DNA of 64,000 nt from Hydrogenispora ethanolica (GCF_004340685.1 NZ_SLUN01000007.1:62001-126000); one strand, 5' to 3'. Counted from the stretch's first letter, positions 1 through 10,248 are shown. Numbers and translations: made by a program. Notes: generated by a model not told the origin, from the letters alone.

Positions 1-135
1 CCTTTCGCAATACGATATATAGTGAGTAGCCCGGATATATCAATCAATATATTGTGCTGCGAAGCTTTTCCGAAGAGATTTGAAATTCTCTCAGCATACA
101 ATTTCCAATGCTTACGAGCGAAGGAGGCTTTGGCC

Positions 136-1128
136 ATGAAAACACTCAAGCTTGGCGTCCTGGGAGCTTCGCGCCATTTTATCACGCGGGTCCTGCCGGC
201 GTTGCAAAAATCGGAATTCATCGCGGTTTATGGGATCGCGTCCCGGGATGGGGAGAAAGCCCGGGAAACGGCGGCCCGTTACGGGATCCCCCACCATTTC
301 GCCAGTTATGAGGGGCTGTTGCAAGATCCGGCGGTTGATTTCGTCTACATTCCCCTCCCCAACGATCTGCATGCCGAATGGATCCGGCGTTCCGCCGACT
401 CCGGCAAACATATCATTTGTGAAAAACCGCTGGCGATGAACGCCCCCGAGGCGGCTGCGGCGATCGCGTACGCCCGGGAAAAGGGCGTTCAGATTATGGA
501 GGCCTTCATGTACCGGCTCCATCCCCAGTGGCAGCGGGTCCTGGAGCTGGTACGGTTCGAGGAGATCGGCCGGATCAGCGCCATTCACACCATCTTCAGT
601 TACGCCAACAACGACCCCAAGAATATCCGGAATATCCGGGCCAATGGCGGCGGCGCGCTCTACGACATCGGCTGTTATGCCGTTTCCACGGCCCGTTTCG
701 TGATGCAGGCCGAACCGTCGCGCGTTTTCTGCGCCATGAATGTCGACCCGCAGTTCCAGACCGACGTGCTCACCAACGGCGTGTTGGATTTCGGAACGGC
801 CCGGGCCCTATTCAGCGTGAGCACTCAATCCTTTCCCCAGCAACGGGTCCAGGTCTTTGGAACCGGCGGCTCGATCACCGTGGAGATTCCTTTTAACATG
901 CCCGCGGACGTGCCGGCCAAAGTGACCGTCCAGACCGGCGTGGCCACCCGCATCCTGGAGATCGGGCCGGCGGATCAGTACCGCCTGGAATTCGAAGCCT
1001 TCGGCCAGGCCATTGCGAACGGCGCCGCGCTGCCGATCCCGGCGGAGGATGCCGTCAACAACATGAAAGTCCTGGACGCGCTCTTCCGGTCGGCCGCTTC
1101 CGGGCAGTGGGAGACGCTCCCCGGTTGA
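136..1128 (+). CDS. Gfo/Idh/MocA family NAD(P)-dependent oxidoreductase
   Basis: Predicted cytosolic sugar or cyclitol dehydrogenase of the Gfo/Idh/MocA family, 330 aa, a usual length. The N-terminal Rossmann fold starts with the nucleotide-binding turn GVLGAS (residues 7-12), and the family signature EKP is at residues 96-98, followed by the C-terminal sheet domain (about 130-250). I start at ATG 136 because AAGGAGG lies 9 bases upstream; the frame is open back to 22 but the extra residues do not look like the family. It stands alone and is followed by a strong terminator. The substrate cannot be read from the sequence. Confidence 0.9.
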   Translation: MKTLKLGVLGASRHFITRVLPALQKSEFIAVYGIASRDGEKARETAARYGIPHHFASYEGLLQDPAVDFVYIPLPNDLHAEWIRRSADSGKHIICEKPLAMNAPEAAAAIAYAREKGVQIMEAFMYRLHPQWQRVLELVRFEEIGRISAIHTIFSYANNDPKNIRNIRANGGGALYDIGCYAVSTARFVMQAEPSRVFCAMNVDPQFQTDVLTNGVLDFGTARALFSVSTQSFPQQRVQVFGTGGSITVEIPFNMPADVPAKVTVQTGVATRILEIGPADQYRLEFEAFGQAIANGAALPIPAEDAVNNMKVLDALFRSAASGQWETLPG

Positions 1129-1155
1129 GCCCATGCCACAGGCTGAAGCAAAATA

Positions 1156-1196
1156 AAAAACCCCTGGGTTGCCATCTCCGGCCCCCAGGGGTTTTT
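1156..1196 (+). terminator. Rho-independent terminator after the Gfo/Idh/MocA gene
   Basis: CCCCTGGG (1161-1168) pairs with CCCAGGGG (1184-1191). The stem is extended by flanking A and T runs and ends in TTTTT. Confidence 0.85.
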
Positions 1197-1377
1197 GACT
1201 GTTTAGCCCCGACAAATGTTGCGCCACGGGGAAAACGGAGCAGGGTCCTTTCTTACGTGAAGCCGTTTTCGTAAATCATTGGCAAGCCGGGGCCCGGAAG
1301 ACCGCGCGCTCCCGGGCTGTAACGGCTCCTCCCTAACCTAATGATTAACGGGTAAGGGAGAATTTACAAGAATGTAA

Positions 1378-1406
1378 TTGACAAAGCCATTCTTGCCAGG
1401 TAATAT
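1378..1406 (+). promoter_or_regulatory. Sigma-A promoter of the TetR gene
   Basis: TTGACA (1378-1383), a 17-bp spacer and TAATAT (1401-1406) give a near-consensus housekeeping promoter about 65 bases before the TetR start codon. The rest of the gap 1197-1472 shows nothing else I can name. Confidence 0.75.
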
Positions 1407-1472
1407 AAAGTTTGAATAAAAATATAAATAATTCATCTGTTCACCATACTATTATGAACGAGGCGAACGAAA

Positions 1473-2063
1473 ATGCAAATGGAACGGAAAACCGAGATTC
1501 TCGATGCTTTCATGCGGCTGGTGTGCCGGTTCGGCCTGGACAAAACGACCATGCAGGACGTGGCCAAAGAAGCCGGGATCAGTGTGGGCTCCATTTATAA
1601 TGACTTCAAAAATAAAGAAGAATTGATCGATGCTTTCGTCTGCCGGATTCAAGAGCAATTGATGAACCGGAGCAAGCGACTATTGGAACAGGACCACCCG
1701 GCCGAACAGCTGCTGCACGGTTTTATCGTAGAATTTTTCCTGCTGGTGGCGGAGACGGTCCGGGATAACCGGGGTTTTTTGCAGTTGCTCAAAGGAGAGG
1801 AAACCTTCAAGTATTTCCGGAAGAATTTTAAGAAACACGACCTGATGACCAGGGAGGTTCACGAACTCATCGCCCAAGTATTGGAACGGGGCGTACGGGA
1901 AGGCGTTTTTGAAGTCGACGACTACCTGAAGACCGCCCGGCTCTTCTTCAGCGCTTTCAGCGAGTATGCCAAGTTGATGGTTTTCAGCGAAGATCCCACC
2001 GAGACGCTGGCTGACGTCGAGGAGATGTATGCTTTTGTGAGCAAGGCGATCCGCCGGCGCTGA
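1473..2063 (+). CDS. TetR/AcrR family transcriptional regulator
   Basis: One-component repressor, 196 aa. The N-terminal helix-turn-helix (about 20-50) reads TTMQDVAKEAGISVGSIYNDF, trimmed here to the core DVAKEAGISVGSIYNDF, a classic TetR recognition motif. The C-terminal helical part (60-196) would bind the inducer and form the dimer. It is followed in the same direction by an RND efflux operon, so it probably represses that operon and responds to a pump substrate, as AcrR-type proteins do. The start ATG 1473 has only a weak ribosome-binding site (GAGGCGAAC). Confidence 0.9.
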   Translation: MQMERKTEILDAFMRLVCRFGLDKTTMQDVAKEAGISVGSIYNDFKNKEELIDAFVCRIQEQLMNRSKRLLEQDHPAEQLLHGFIVEFFLLVAETVRDNRGFLQLLKGEETFKYFRKNFKKHDLMTREVHELIAQVLERGVREGVFEVDDYLKTARLFFSAFSEYAKLMVFSEDPTETLADVEEMYAFVSKAIRRR

Positions 2064-2193
2064 AAGTAAATTCCCCCAAATAGCGGACTCAAACCGTTTG
2101 GGATGACGGGAGGGAAGCGACAAACCGGGAATATTCTTAACCAATCTGTAATGAAACGATCAAACTTTGAAGATATTTCCATCGTATAGTATT

Positions 2194-2205
2194 TATTGTA
2201 CAATA
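2194..2205. promoter_or_regulatory. Probable TetR operator overlapping the efflux-operon promoter
   Basis: TATTGTACAATA is a perfect 12-bp palindrome and contains TACAAT (2199-2204), a good -10 hexamer. It lies about 70 bases before the adaptor gene, between the regulator and its presumed target, which suits repression by blocking polymerase. No convincing -35 was seen. Confidence 0.55.
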
Positions 2206-2272
2206 TGGAGTACTTTGCTCCGAACGAGACGAGATTTGCAAATCTTGCGGAAAGTCAAGGGTGATATGATTG

Positions 2273-3334
2273 ATGAAAAAAGTGATTGCCATCTTGGTAA
2301 CAGTTTTACTCCTCGGTTTAATCGTTTTTACCTTATTTAAAAACAAGGCCGAAATCACTGAAAAAGCCAAACTCAACCCGATTACCTCGTATCCGGTCTC
2401 CGTGGTCAAAGTGGCCCATGAGAGTCTGAGCGAAAACCTGTCCCAGGTCGGAGTCATCTCCGCCAACAACGATCTGGCGGTCGTCTCCGAACAGCAGGGC
2501 AAAGTCACCGCGGTCATGGTTCAGGAAGGATCGTATGTCGCGGCCGGTTCGCCGCTGGTCCGTCTGGACGATCTGCTGGCCCAAGCCAACTTTATGTCGG
2601 TGCAGACCAGTTACGATAAAGCCAAGAAAGATTGGGAGCGCTATGTCACGCTCCAGAAAGACGGGCTCATCTCCGAGTCCGAGCTGGAATCGAAGCGCCT
2701 GTCCTTCAAGGCGGCCGAAGCCCAATATATCACGGCTAAACGCCAGTTCCGCAACGCCGTGATCACCTCGCCCATCTCCGGGGTGGTCACTTCCAGGCCG
2801 GTGAACCTGGGCTCGATGGTCAACGCGGGCACGGTGGTCGCCAATGTCGTGGATATCTCCAAATTCAAGGTGGAGCTGAATGTCGCCGAAGAGCACGCCT
2901 TCAAAATCAAAGTAGGCGATCCGGTCACCATTGAGACCGACGTCTATCCCGGGGTCAAATTCAGCGGCAAAATCGATTTCATCAGCGCCAAGGCGGACGA
3001 TGCCCACACCTACCCGGTGCAGGTGGTAATCCCCAGTTATGACAAGAAGTATCCGCTTAAATCCGGCATGTACGGCAGGGTTTATTTCAATCTGGCCAGT
3101 CAGGAAGGATTGGTAATCCCCCGTGACGCGCTGGTCGGGAGCATTAGGCATCCTCAGGTGTACGTCGTGGAAGAGAACAAAGCCAAACTGCGGGATCTGG
3201 TGATCGGAGCGGAAGTCGGTACCAAGCTGATGGTATTGCAAGGATTGAATGAAGGCGAGACCGTGGTCGTCAACGGCCAGGACAATTTGAAGGAGAACAT
3301 CGGCGTGGAGATCGTGAGCGCCGGTAAGGAATGA
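2273..3334 (+). CDS. RND efflux periplasmic adaptor (HlyD/MexA family)
   Basis: Membrane-fusion subunit that links an inner-membrane RND pump to a TolC channel, 353 aa. Residues 4-22 form one membrane anchor. They are followed by the split lipoyl halves around an alpha-hairpin (about 70-165, with LSQVGVISANNDLAVVSEQQ near the start of the domain), a beta-barrel part and a membrane-proximal C-terminal domain. The preceding TTG at 2270 is also possible; ATG 2273 is better placed after AAGGGTGA. It is the first gene of the adaptor-pump-channel operon. The pump gene follows after 48 bases. Confidence 0.9.
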   Translation: MKKVIAILVTVLLLGLIVFTLFKNKAEITEKAKLNPITSYPVSVVKVAHESLSENLSQVGVISANNDLAVVSEQQGKVTAVMVQEGSYVAAGSPLVRLDDLLAQANFMSVQTSYDKAKKDWERYVTLQKDGLISESELESKRLSFKAAEAQYITAKRQFRNAVITSPISGVVTSRPVNLGSMVNAGTVVANVVDISKFKVELNVAEEHAFKIKVGDPVTIETDVYPGVKFSGKIDFISAKADDAHTYPVQVVIPSYDKKYPLKSGMYGRVYFNLASQEGLVIPRDALVGSIRHPQVYVVEENKAKLRDLVIGAEVGTKLMVLQGLNEGETVVVNGQDNLKENIGVEIVSAGKE

Positions 3335-3382
3335 ACTGGATTGAAGGGCAGCGTGGAATTTAATAAGTAGGTGATAAAGGAA

Positions 3383-6300
3383 ATGACAATTACCGAGCTT
3401 TCGATCAAACGCCCGATCCTGATCATTGTGATCTTTTTGGCCCTGACCCTGTTGGGCGTGGTCGGCTACAGCCAATTGAAATATGAACTTTTCCCGAACA
3501 TCAACATCCCCACGGTCAGTATTACGACCCAGTATGACGGAGCTTCCGCCAGCGCGGTCGAGTCCCTGGTGACCAAGAAGATCGAGGATGCGGTCTCCGG
3601 CGTGGATAAGATCGACACGATCACCTCCACCTCCCAGGAAGGAGTCTCCCAGGTTACCGTCTCCTTTAAACAGGATGCCAACATCGACTTCGCCCTGCAG
3701 GACGTGCAGCGCAAGGTCAACCAGATCCTGTCGGCATTGCCGGACGACGTGACCAGTCCGTCGGTCTCTAAAGTGTCCTTGGACGACATGCCGATTATCA
3801 TCGCCGGCTTCACCAGCAATCTGCCAGATACGCAGTTTTATCAATTGATGGATGATTTTGTCAAACCGTCGCTCTCCGAGGTTTCCGGAGTCGGCAACGT
3901 CGAGGTGATGGGCGGCAATCAGCGCCAGATCAAGGTCAATATCGACCGCCAGAAGCTCCAATCCTACGGCCTGTCGGTCCTCCAAGTCCTCCAAGCGGTG
4001 CAAAACGCCAACCTGGAGTATCCCACCGGAACGGTCAAGGACCAGGACAGTCAGTTTGTGGTGCGGTTGTCCGGCCGGTTTGAGACGCTTGACGATCTCC
4101 GCGAGCTGGTGGTGAGCCGTTCGGAGGCGGGCGACATTTTACTCTCCGATGTGGCCGAGATCCAGGACGGCAAGGCCGAAAGCGTGGTCATCACCAGGAT
4201 CAACGGGAAGACCACCATCGGCGTGATGATCCTGAAGCAATCCGACGCCAACGCCGTCGAAGTCAGCAAAGGCGTCCGCAAGGAACTGGCCGAGATCGAG
4301 AAGGAATACGCGAAATACAATTTAAAGGCCACGGTGGCCATGGACAACTCGACCTATACGGTGGATTCGGCCAACGCGGTCAAGGAAGACCTGTTGTTCG
4401 CCATTTTACTGGTGGCCGGGGTGATGCTGGTCTTTCTGCACAGCTTCAGGAATTCGCTGATCGTCATGATCGCCATCCCGACTTCGCTGGTGACCACCTT
4501 CACCGGCATGTGGGCCCTGGGATTCAGTCTGAACATCATCACTTTGCTGGCCTTGTCCCTGGTCATTGGTATTCTGGTGGACGACGCCATCGTGGTGCTC
4601 GAGAATATCTACCGCCATCTGGAGAAAGGCGAGGATAAGCGGAGCGCCGCCTTGAAAGGGCGGAACGAGATCGGCTTCACCGCGCTCTCCATCACCCTGG
4701 TGGACGTGGTGGTCTATCTGCCGTTGGCCCTGGTTTCGGGGATCATCGGCGGAATGATCCGCGAATTCGCCCTGGTTATGGTGGTCTCCACCCTGACCAG
4801 CTTGTTCGTGTCCTTCACCGTCACCCCCTTGCTGGCTTCCAGATTTGGAAAGCTGGAGCAGTTGACCAAAGGAACCCTGATAGGGCGGTTCGGCCTGATG
4901 TTTGAGCGATTCTACGCCGCGCTGACCAAAGATTATGTGGCGGTGCTCCGGGCCAGTCTGAAACATCCGCTGCTCGTGCTGTTCCTGGCCACGGTATTGT
5001 TTGTGGCCGCTGTCGCCTTGGTGCCCATGGGCTTCATCGGCAGCGAGTTCATGCCCCAGTCGGATCAGGGAGTGCTCTCCATCCAGCTGGAGATGCCGAT
5101 GGGGACCAAATTGGATCAGACCAACGCGCTGACCCAAACGATTGAAAGAGAGCTCTCGGCGATGCCGGAGATCGAGTCCTGCTTCACCGCGGCCGGCGTC
5201 GGCGGTCAGAATAACGCCACGGCCAACAGCGCCTATTTCTATGTCAATCTTGTTCCCAAGAAAGAACGCAAGCACAGTACGGAAGAGGTACGCCAATTAT
5301 TAATTAAAAAATTTGAAAAAGTCCCCGGGATCAAGCTTCATATTACCCAAGCCGGCTTGATGGGCGGCGGCAGTTCGTCCCCGATCCAGCTGGCGGTCTC
5401 CGGTCCGAGCTGGAACCGGGTTATGGCCGCCGCCGAGGATGTCAAAAAGATCGCCGAACAGATTCCGGGCACCTCCGACGTCCGGCTGTCGTCCGAGGAA
5501 GGCCAGCCGGAGATGAGGATTCAGATCGACCGGAAAAAAATGGCCCGCTTGGGCCTGGACATTGCCACCGTCGGCCAGACCCTGCGGATCGCAATGGCCG
5601 GCGACGATAATACTAACTTCCAGGACCGGGACGGCACCGAGTATGCGATCAATGTGATGCTCGATGAGTTCAACCGCAGCCGTACCGCCGACCTGGGCGA
5701 GCTGGCGGTGATGAACAAATCGGGCCAATTGGTGAAGTTGAGTCAGTTCGCCAGCATCGTTCCGTCCACCGGACCGACCAAGGTGGAGCGGCGCGACCGG
5801 TACTATGCGATCACCGTTTCATCCCAAGCCATCGGCCGCGCCAGCGGCGATATCGGCCGCGATATCATGCAGGCCGTAATGAAGAAAGGTTTGCCGGAGG
5901 GGATCAAGCTGGCTCCGGTCGGAACCCTGAAGACCATGGGTGAATCCTTCGCCAGCCTGGGACTGGCGCTCATCGCGGCGATCGTCTTCGTCTACCTGAT
6001 CATGGCGGCGCTTTACAACTCGTTCATTTATCCCTTCGCGGTGCTCTTCTCGGTGCCGCTGGCCATCATCGGCGCCTTGCTGGCGCTGGGCCTGACCCAG
6101 AAGTCGCTGGCGGTCTTCTCGATTATGGGCATCATCATGCTGGTCGGCTTGGTCAGCAAGAACGCCATCCTGTTGGTGGACTTCGCCAACCGGGCGCGCG
6201 AGGAGCAAGGACTGGGTATTCACGACGCCTTGCTCGAAGCCGGCCAGGAACGGTTGCGGCCGATTCTGATGACCACCCTGACGATGATCCTCGGCATGTT

Positions 6301-6502
6301 GCCGCTGGCCTTCTCGGCGGCGGTCGGTTCGGAGTACAAGACCGGTCTCGGCTGGGCATTGATCGGCGGTTTGACCAGTTCCATGTTTATGACCCTGGTG
6401 GTGGTCCCGGTCGTCTATACCAAAATTGAGCAAGTCCGTGAATTCTTCATGGGCCTGAAAGATAAATTGAGCCGGAAACCGAAAGCAGTATATGAACGTT
6501 AG
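3383..6502 (+). CDS. RND multidrug efflux transporter (AcrB/MdtB-like, HAE1)
   Basis: Proton-driven inner-membrane pump, 1039 aa, the usual length. It has the RND plan of 12 membrane helices with two large periplasmic loops. The first helix follows SIKRPI. The TM4 motif GILVDDAIVVLENI carries the two Asp of the proton relay, and TM10 carries VGLVSKNAILLVDF with the relay Lys. I start at ATG 3383 because AGGTGA (3369-3374) is 8 bases upstream; an in-frame GTG lies at 3371. It acts with the adaptor before it and the TolC protein after it. The substrate is not evident; the family is mostly drugs and other amphiphiles. Confidence 0.93.
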   Translation: MTITELSIKRPILIIVIFLALTLLGVVGYSQLKYELFPNINIPTVSITTQYDGASASAVESLVTKKIEDAVSGVDKIDTITSTSQEGVSQVTVSFKQDANIDFALQDVQRKVNQILSALPDDVTSPSVSKVSLDDMPIIIAGFTSNLPDTQFYQLMDDFVKPSLSEVSGVGNVEVMGGNQRQIKVNIDRQKLQSYGLSVLQVLQAVQNANLEYPTGTVKDQDSQFVVRLSGRFETLDDLRELVVSRSEAGDILLSDVAEIQDGKAESVVITRINGKTTIGVMILKQSDANAVEVSKGVRKELAEIEKEYAKYNLKATVAMDNSTYTVDSANAVKEDLLFAILLVAGVMLVFLHSFRNSLIVMIAIPTSLVTTFTGMWALGFSLNIITLLALSLVIGILVDDAIVVLENIYRHLEKGEDKRSAALKGRNEIGFTALSITLVDVVVYLPLALVSGIIGGMIREFALVMVVSTLTSLFVSFTVTPLLASRFGKLEQLTKGTLIGRFGLMFERFYAALTKDYVAVLRASLKHPLLVLFLATVLFVAAVALVPMGFIGSEFMPQSDQGVLSIQLEMPMGTKLDQTNALTQTIERELSAMPEIESCFTAAGVGGQNNATANSAYFYVNLVPKKERKHSTEEVRQLLIKKFEKVPGIKLHITQAGLMGGGSSSPIQLAVSGPSWNRVMAAAEDVKKIAEQIPGTSDVRLSSEEGQPEMRIQIDRKKMARLGLDIATVGQTLRIAMAGDDNTNFQDRDGTEYAINVMLDEFNRSRTADLGELAVMNKSGQLVKLSQFASIVPSTGPTKVERRDRYYAITVSSQAIGRASGDIGRDIMQAVMKKGLPEGIKLAPVGTLKTMGESFASLGLALIAAIVFVYLIMAALYNSFIYPFAVLFSVPLAIIGALLALGLTQKSLAVFSIMGIIMLVGLVSKNAILLVDFANRAREEQGLGIHDALLEAGQERLRPILMTTLTMILGMLPLAFSAAVGSEYKTGLGWALIGGLTSSMFMTLVVVPVVYTKIEQVREFFMGLKDKLSRKPKAVYER

Positions 6503-6699
6503 GATTTTGGGAATTTTATGCGGAGAGTCCGGAACCGGCATGCGAAGCCCCTTTCGATTATTTTGATAGATTGGGCGGCGCGAGAGGAATTTCGCTCCGG
6601 TTCGCGAAAATCTTGGGAAGATCTGTAATGTAAGATCCGCCGGGTCCGTTGGTTCCGGTGACAGGTCCGAAGATCAATATGTAGGAGGTTGTATAAGCC

Positions 6700-7992
6700 A
6701 TGTTTCGAAAAGTAATTCTCTGCCTGGTGGTATTGATGGCGTTGGCGCTGCCGGCCAACAGTTTTGCCGCGGCTCTCGCTCAGCCGGAAACATTGACGCT
6801 GAATCAATGCATCGATCTGGCATTTCAGAATAACCAGCAGATCAAGCTGGCCGCCAAAAACGTGGCCATCGCCCAGGAAGCGGTGAAAGAGGCGGAAGCC
6901 GGTTTCATGCCGAGCCTTTCCTATGAGGCGGGCTACAGCCAGGCTGACCCGGCGCAATATCAAATCGGCAATAGCTTGGAGAAAACGCGGTTAGCCGGCG
7001 GGATTACCGGCACCTTGCCCTTGTTTACCGGCGGCAAGCTCGAGAACGCGTTGAAACTCGCCAAGATCAAACTGGAATCGGCCAAAGAAGATGAGCGCAA
7101 AGCCAAGCAGACCCTGACCTACAATGTCAAGCAGGCTTATTACAACGTCTGGCTGGCCGATCAGGTTTTAAAGGTGAACCAGTCTTCTTACGACAACTTG
7201 AACCACCACGTCCAGCAGGTCCAGAACTTTTACAAGGTCGGCACCTCGTCCAAGTTTGATCTGCTCCGCGCGGAAGTGCAGCGGGACACGATCAAGCCGA
7301 AAGTGATCGCCTCCCAGAACCAGTTGGCCTTGGCCAAACTGCAACTGGCGACCACCATCGGCCTGCCCAAGGAGAAACAGTACACGGTGGCCTATGACGT
7401 CTCCAAACTCCAGCTACCGGCGTCCGTCACCCACCAATTGCAACAGGTATTGGACGCCGCTTACCAGGACCGGCCGGAGATCCGCCAGATGCACCAGTCG
7501 GCGGAGATCAGCAAAGTCCAGACGGAGCTGGTGAAGGCCGGGTATAAGCCGGATGTCGCCCTGAGCGCTTCTTATAGCGGGGCCGCCAAAGATTTTGGCT
7601 TTGACGGATGGAAGAATCTCTGGTCATTGACGATCGGTGTCAAAGGCGATTTCGGTTTCACCACCAAGCCCAAGATCGCCCAGGCCAAAGGGAATGAAGA
7701 ACTGATTGCCATCAAAGAGGCGGACCTGAAGGATCAGATCCGGCTGGACGCCGAACAGTCGCTCCAAAACCTGGCGGAAGGCATCGAAACGACCCGTGCC
7801 AATCAAGCCAATATCGACTTGGCGAAGGAATCGCTCCGCCTGACTCAGGCCCGTTTCGACGCCGGTCTGGCGACCACCATGGATATCATGGATGCGCAGC
7901 TGGCGCTGGATCAAGCTTTGAGCGGCTACTACCAGGGCGTCGTCTCCTACCTGGTGGCCGAGGCTAAAATTGATCTGGTGGTCGGCAAGTAA
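6700..7992 (+). CDS. TolC-like outer-membrane efflux protein
   Basis: Outer-membrane channel subunit, 430 aa, with a cleavable signal peptide (about 1-24, ending near SFAAALA) and two OEP repeats rich in long amphipathic helices (about 30-215 and 235-425). The repeat hallmark LTLNQCIDLAFQNNQQIK opens the first repeat. The ribosome-binding site TAGGAGGT is 12 bases before ATG 6700. It lies 197 bases after the pump gene, and that gap holds no gene. A TolC protein only makes sense with an outer membrane, so this is direct evidence for a diderm envelope. Confidence 0.92.
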   Translation: MFRKVILCLVVLMALALPANSFAAALAQPETLTLNQCIDLAFQNNQQIKLAAKNVAIAQEAVKEAEAGFMPSLSYEAGYSQADPAQYQIGNSLEKTRLAGGITGTLPLFTGGKLENALKLAKIKLESAKEDERKAKQTLTYNVKQAYYNVWLADQVLKVNQSSYDNLNHHVQQVQNFYKVGTSSKFDLLRAEVQRDTIKPKVIASQNQLALAKLQLATTIGLPKEKQYTVAYDVSKLQLPASVTHQLQQVLDAAYQDRPEIRQMHQSAEISKVQTELVKAGYKPDVALSASYSGAAKDFGFDGWKNLWSLTIGVKGDFGFTTKPKIAQAKGNEELIAIKEADLKDQIRLDAEQSLQNLAEGIETTRANQANIDLAKESLRLTQARFDAGLATTMDIMDAQLALDQALSGYYQGVVSYLVAEAKIDLVVGK

Positions 7993-8044
7993 CCGGCAGC
8001 AGACGGGAATTCCGCGATGCTTGCGCGATATTTTCTTATCAACC

Positions 8045-8077
8045 AAAGCTCCCCAAAAAAGGGGGGCTTTGATTTTT
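8045..8077 (+). terminator. Terminator of the efflux operon
   Basis: AAAGCTCCCC (8045-8054) pairs with GGGGGGCTTT (8061-8070) with one G-T wobble over a six-A loop, followed by GATTTTTTT. Nothing recognisable lies between it and 8223. Confidence 0.8.
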
Positions 8078-8223
8078 TTATAACAAAGATTGACCGGAAA
8101 ATCGAAGATTGCTCCGGAATTGGATGGGCGGCAGCTGGCTCAGAGGCTGATTTCCAAAACGGCTGAATGGCAAAGGGGAGCACTACGGCCGGCAGGGGAC
8201 GGACGGCGGATCATGCGCCGGAG

Positions 8224-10095
8224 CTATCGTTCAAGCAGGACGTTAGGGACCGGCTGATCGAAGAAGTTTAAAAAGATCTGGACCAGCTGGGGATCGAATT
8301 GGCTGCCCGAATTGCGGGCGATCTCGGTCAGGGCGTCTTCCAACCGCAGCGCCTTACGGTAGACCCGGTCGTGGGTCATGGCGTCAAAGGCGTCAACGAT
8401 GGCGATGATCCGCGAAATGAGCGGAATCTGTTCGCCCTTCAGCCCGAGCGGATAGCCGGTGCCGTCCCAGCGCTCGTGGTGGGTCAGGATCCCTTCGGCG
8501 ATATGGTTCAGATACAGTTTGGCGATTCTGTAGCCTACCTCGGGATGTTTCTGGATGATGTCGAATTCCAGCGGGGTCAGGGGACCGGGCTTGCCCAGAA
8601 TGGAACTGGGCACCGCCACTTTGCCGATGTCGTGCAGGGTCGCCAGCAGGGCCAGGTTGTCCTTTTCCAGCATGGAAAGGTCCAGGACCTCGCCCATCCT
8701 TTGAGCCAGTTCTTTGAGGCGCCGCGAATGCTCGTCGGTCTCCTGGTACTGACCGGCCAGATCGGTTTGGAGCGAGACCAGCAACGAATTGTAGGATTTG
8801 TTCTGTTCCAGCAGCTTATTGCGGTACATCCGTTCGTCGGCCTCTTTGAGGACCTCGCGGTAGGTCTGGTTGGGGGTTTCCTTGACGGCAAAGCCCAAGG
8901 CGATGCTGAGCGTGACCGGTTGCGATTCGCTGGACAGGAAACGCTTGCGGATCCGGCGGCAGAGCCGTTCGATGGCTTGGACATCGGGGTCCGGTACCAC
9001 GATGGCGAACTCGTCGCCGCCCCAGCGGGCGATGAGATCCGCTTTGCCGCAGGCCTCCTGAAGGAGTTTGGCGGCCCGGCGCAGAAACCGGTCGCCGGTC
9101 TCGTGGCCGAAGGTATCATTCACCAGCTTCAGACCGTTAATGTCGCCGAGAATGACGCCATAAGCGGCACTGTTTTGTTTATCCAGTTTTTTCAGCTCTT
9201 CTTCGAGAAAGGCGCGGTTATAGACCCCGGTCACCTGGTCGTTGAAGGTCAGCTTTTTGAGCTTGGCCTCCATCTTTTTGCGCTCGCTGATGTCCCGGGC
9301 GACCGCAAGCAGCAGCGGCCGGCCGTCCAGCTCCAGCAGCAGGCCGTTGACCTCTACTGGGATGCGCGCTCCGTCGCGGCACTGATGGACGGTTTCAAAA
9401 CAAATCTTGCCGTTCTCCTGGAGTCTCTGGGCGATCTTCGGCGCCTGGGCGCGCCATTCGGGAGCGATAATCAGCTGGCTCGGTTGACCCAGGAGCTCTT
9501 CCCGGGCATAGCCTAGCGTTTGACAGGCTGTGGCGTTCACTTCACGGATGAGGAAAGGTTTGGCGATATCACAAAGGATCACCGGGTCGCCGAGGCTATG
9601 AAACAGATCCTGAAAACGTTGATCGCCGGACCCCGGCGCAACCTGCGCCCCTCCCGCCGCCGCGGCGGCGCGGCCGAACCATAACACGCGGCCCGGAAAA
9701 GGCAGTGCAATTTCCCAAGTGGCAATCTCAGCCACCGAGCCGTCCAACCGCTGATACGCTTCCACGCCGGTACGAACCGCCGGTTCGGCGGCGCCAGCCA
9801 CTTGAAGCCTGGCGGCCAGTGCGGAACGGACTTCGGGCAACGCCAGCTCTAAAAGGGATCGGCCGCATAATTGCTCGGAGTGGCTTGCGGCAAATAAGCG
9901 GAGGGCGGCGGGATTCGCCGCGACGATCCGGCCCTTCTCCAGAATGAGTTGCGCTTCCGGGAACAGTTGAAACATTTGGGAATGAAAACGTTTCGTCTGT
10001 AATAAGCGGATTGCATTCTCCGCCTGGATCCGGGAGAGCGTTTTCCTGACTCTGTAATAGGCTTGAAGTTTGATGGCGTTGTGATAATATTTCAT
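8224..10095 (-). CDS. PAS-PAS-GGDEF-HD-GYP cyclic-di-GMP signalling protein
   Basis: About 623 aa with no membrane segment. Two PAS sensor domains (roughly 40-145 and 160-275) are followed by a diguanylate cyclase domain with an intact GGDEF motif (RWGGDEF near residue 360) and then an HD-GYP phosphodiesterase domain with HDIGK and the signature HHERWDGTGYP (near 550). It may therefore both make and break cyclic-di-GMP, with one activity possibly regulatory. ATG 10095 has GGGAAG upstream; an in-frame TTG at 10113 is an alternative. The gene faces the end of the efflux operon. It was classified from motifs only; signal and output are unknown. Confidence 0.88.
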   Translation of the reverse strand: MKYYHNAIKLQAYYRVRKTLSRIQAENAIRLLQTKRFHSQMFQLFPEAQLILEKGRIVAANPAALRLFAASHSEQLCGRSLLELALPEVRSALAARLQVAGAAEPAVRTGVEAYQRLDGSVAEIATWEIALPFPGRVLWFGRAAAAAGGAQVAPGSGDQRFQDLFHSLGDPVILCDIAKPFLIREVNATACQTLGYAREELLGQPSQLIIAPEWRAQAPKIAQRLQENGKICFETVHQCRDGARIPVEVNGLLLELDGRPLLLAVARDISERKKMEAKLKKLTFNDQVTGVYNRAFLEEELKKLDKQNSAAYGVILGDINGLKLVNDTFGHETGDRFLRRAAKLLQEACGKADLIARWGGDEFAIVVPDPDVQAIERLCRRIRKRFLSSESQPVTLSIALGFAVKETPNQTYREVLKEADERMYRNKLLEQNKSYNSLLVSLQTDLAGQYQETDEHSRRLKELAQRMGEVLDLSMLEKDNLALLATLHDIGKVAVPSSILGKPGPLTPLEFDIIQKHPEVGYRIAKLYLNHIAEGILTHHERWDGTGYPLGLKGEQIPLISRIIAIVDAFDAMTHDRVYRKALRLEDALTEIARNSGSQFDPQLVQIFLNFFDQPVPNVLLER

Positions 10096-10248
10096 CCGGT
10101 TCTTCCCAAGCAATCGCCGAAATTTTGATGATACGGGTTGCGCCTAAAGCCGACCATAATGGATACATTATGGAATTGATTTCATCCTGTATACCCTATA
10201 TTTTAACACAAAATTTATCTGAGCTGGTAGGTTTTCTTTTCCAGATAT

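Noticed and set aside
2333-4003. Long open frame of 556 codons on the reverse strand across the efflux genes
   Set aside because: It is antisense to two well-supported genes, has a composition biased to His, Asp, Gly and Gln as mirror frames of GC-rich genes do, and has no ribosome-binding site or family similarity.
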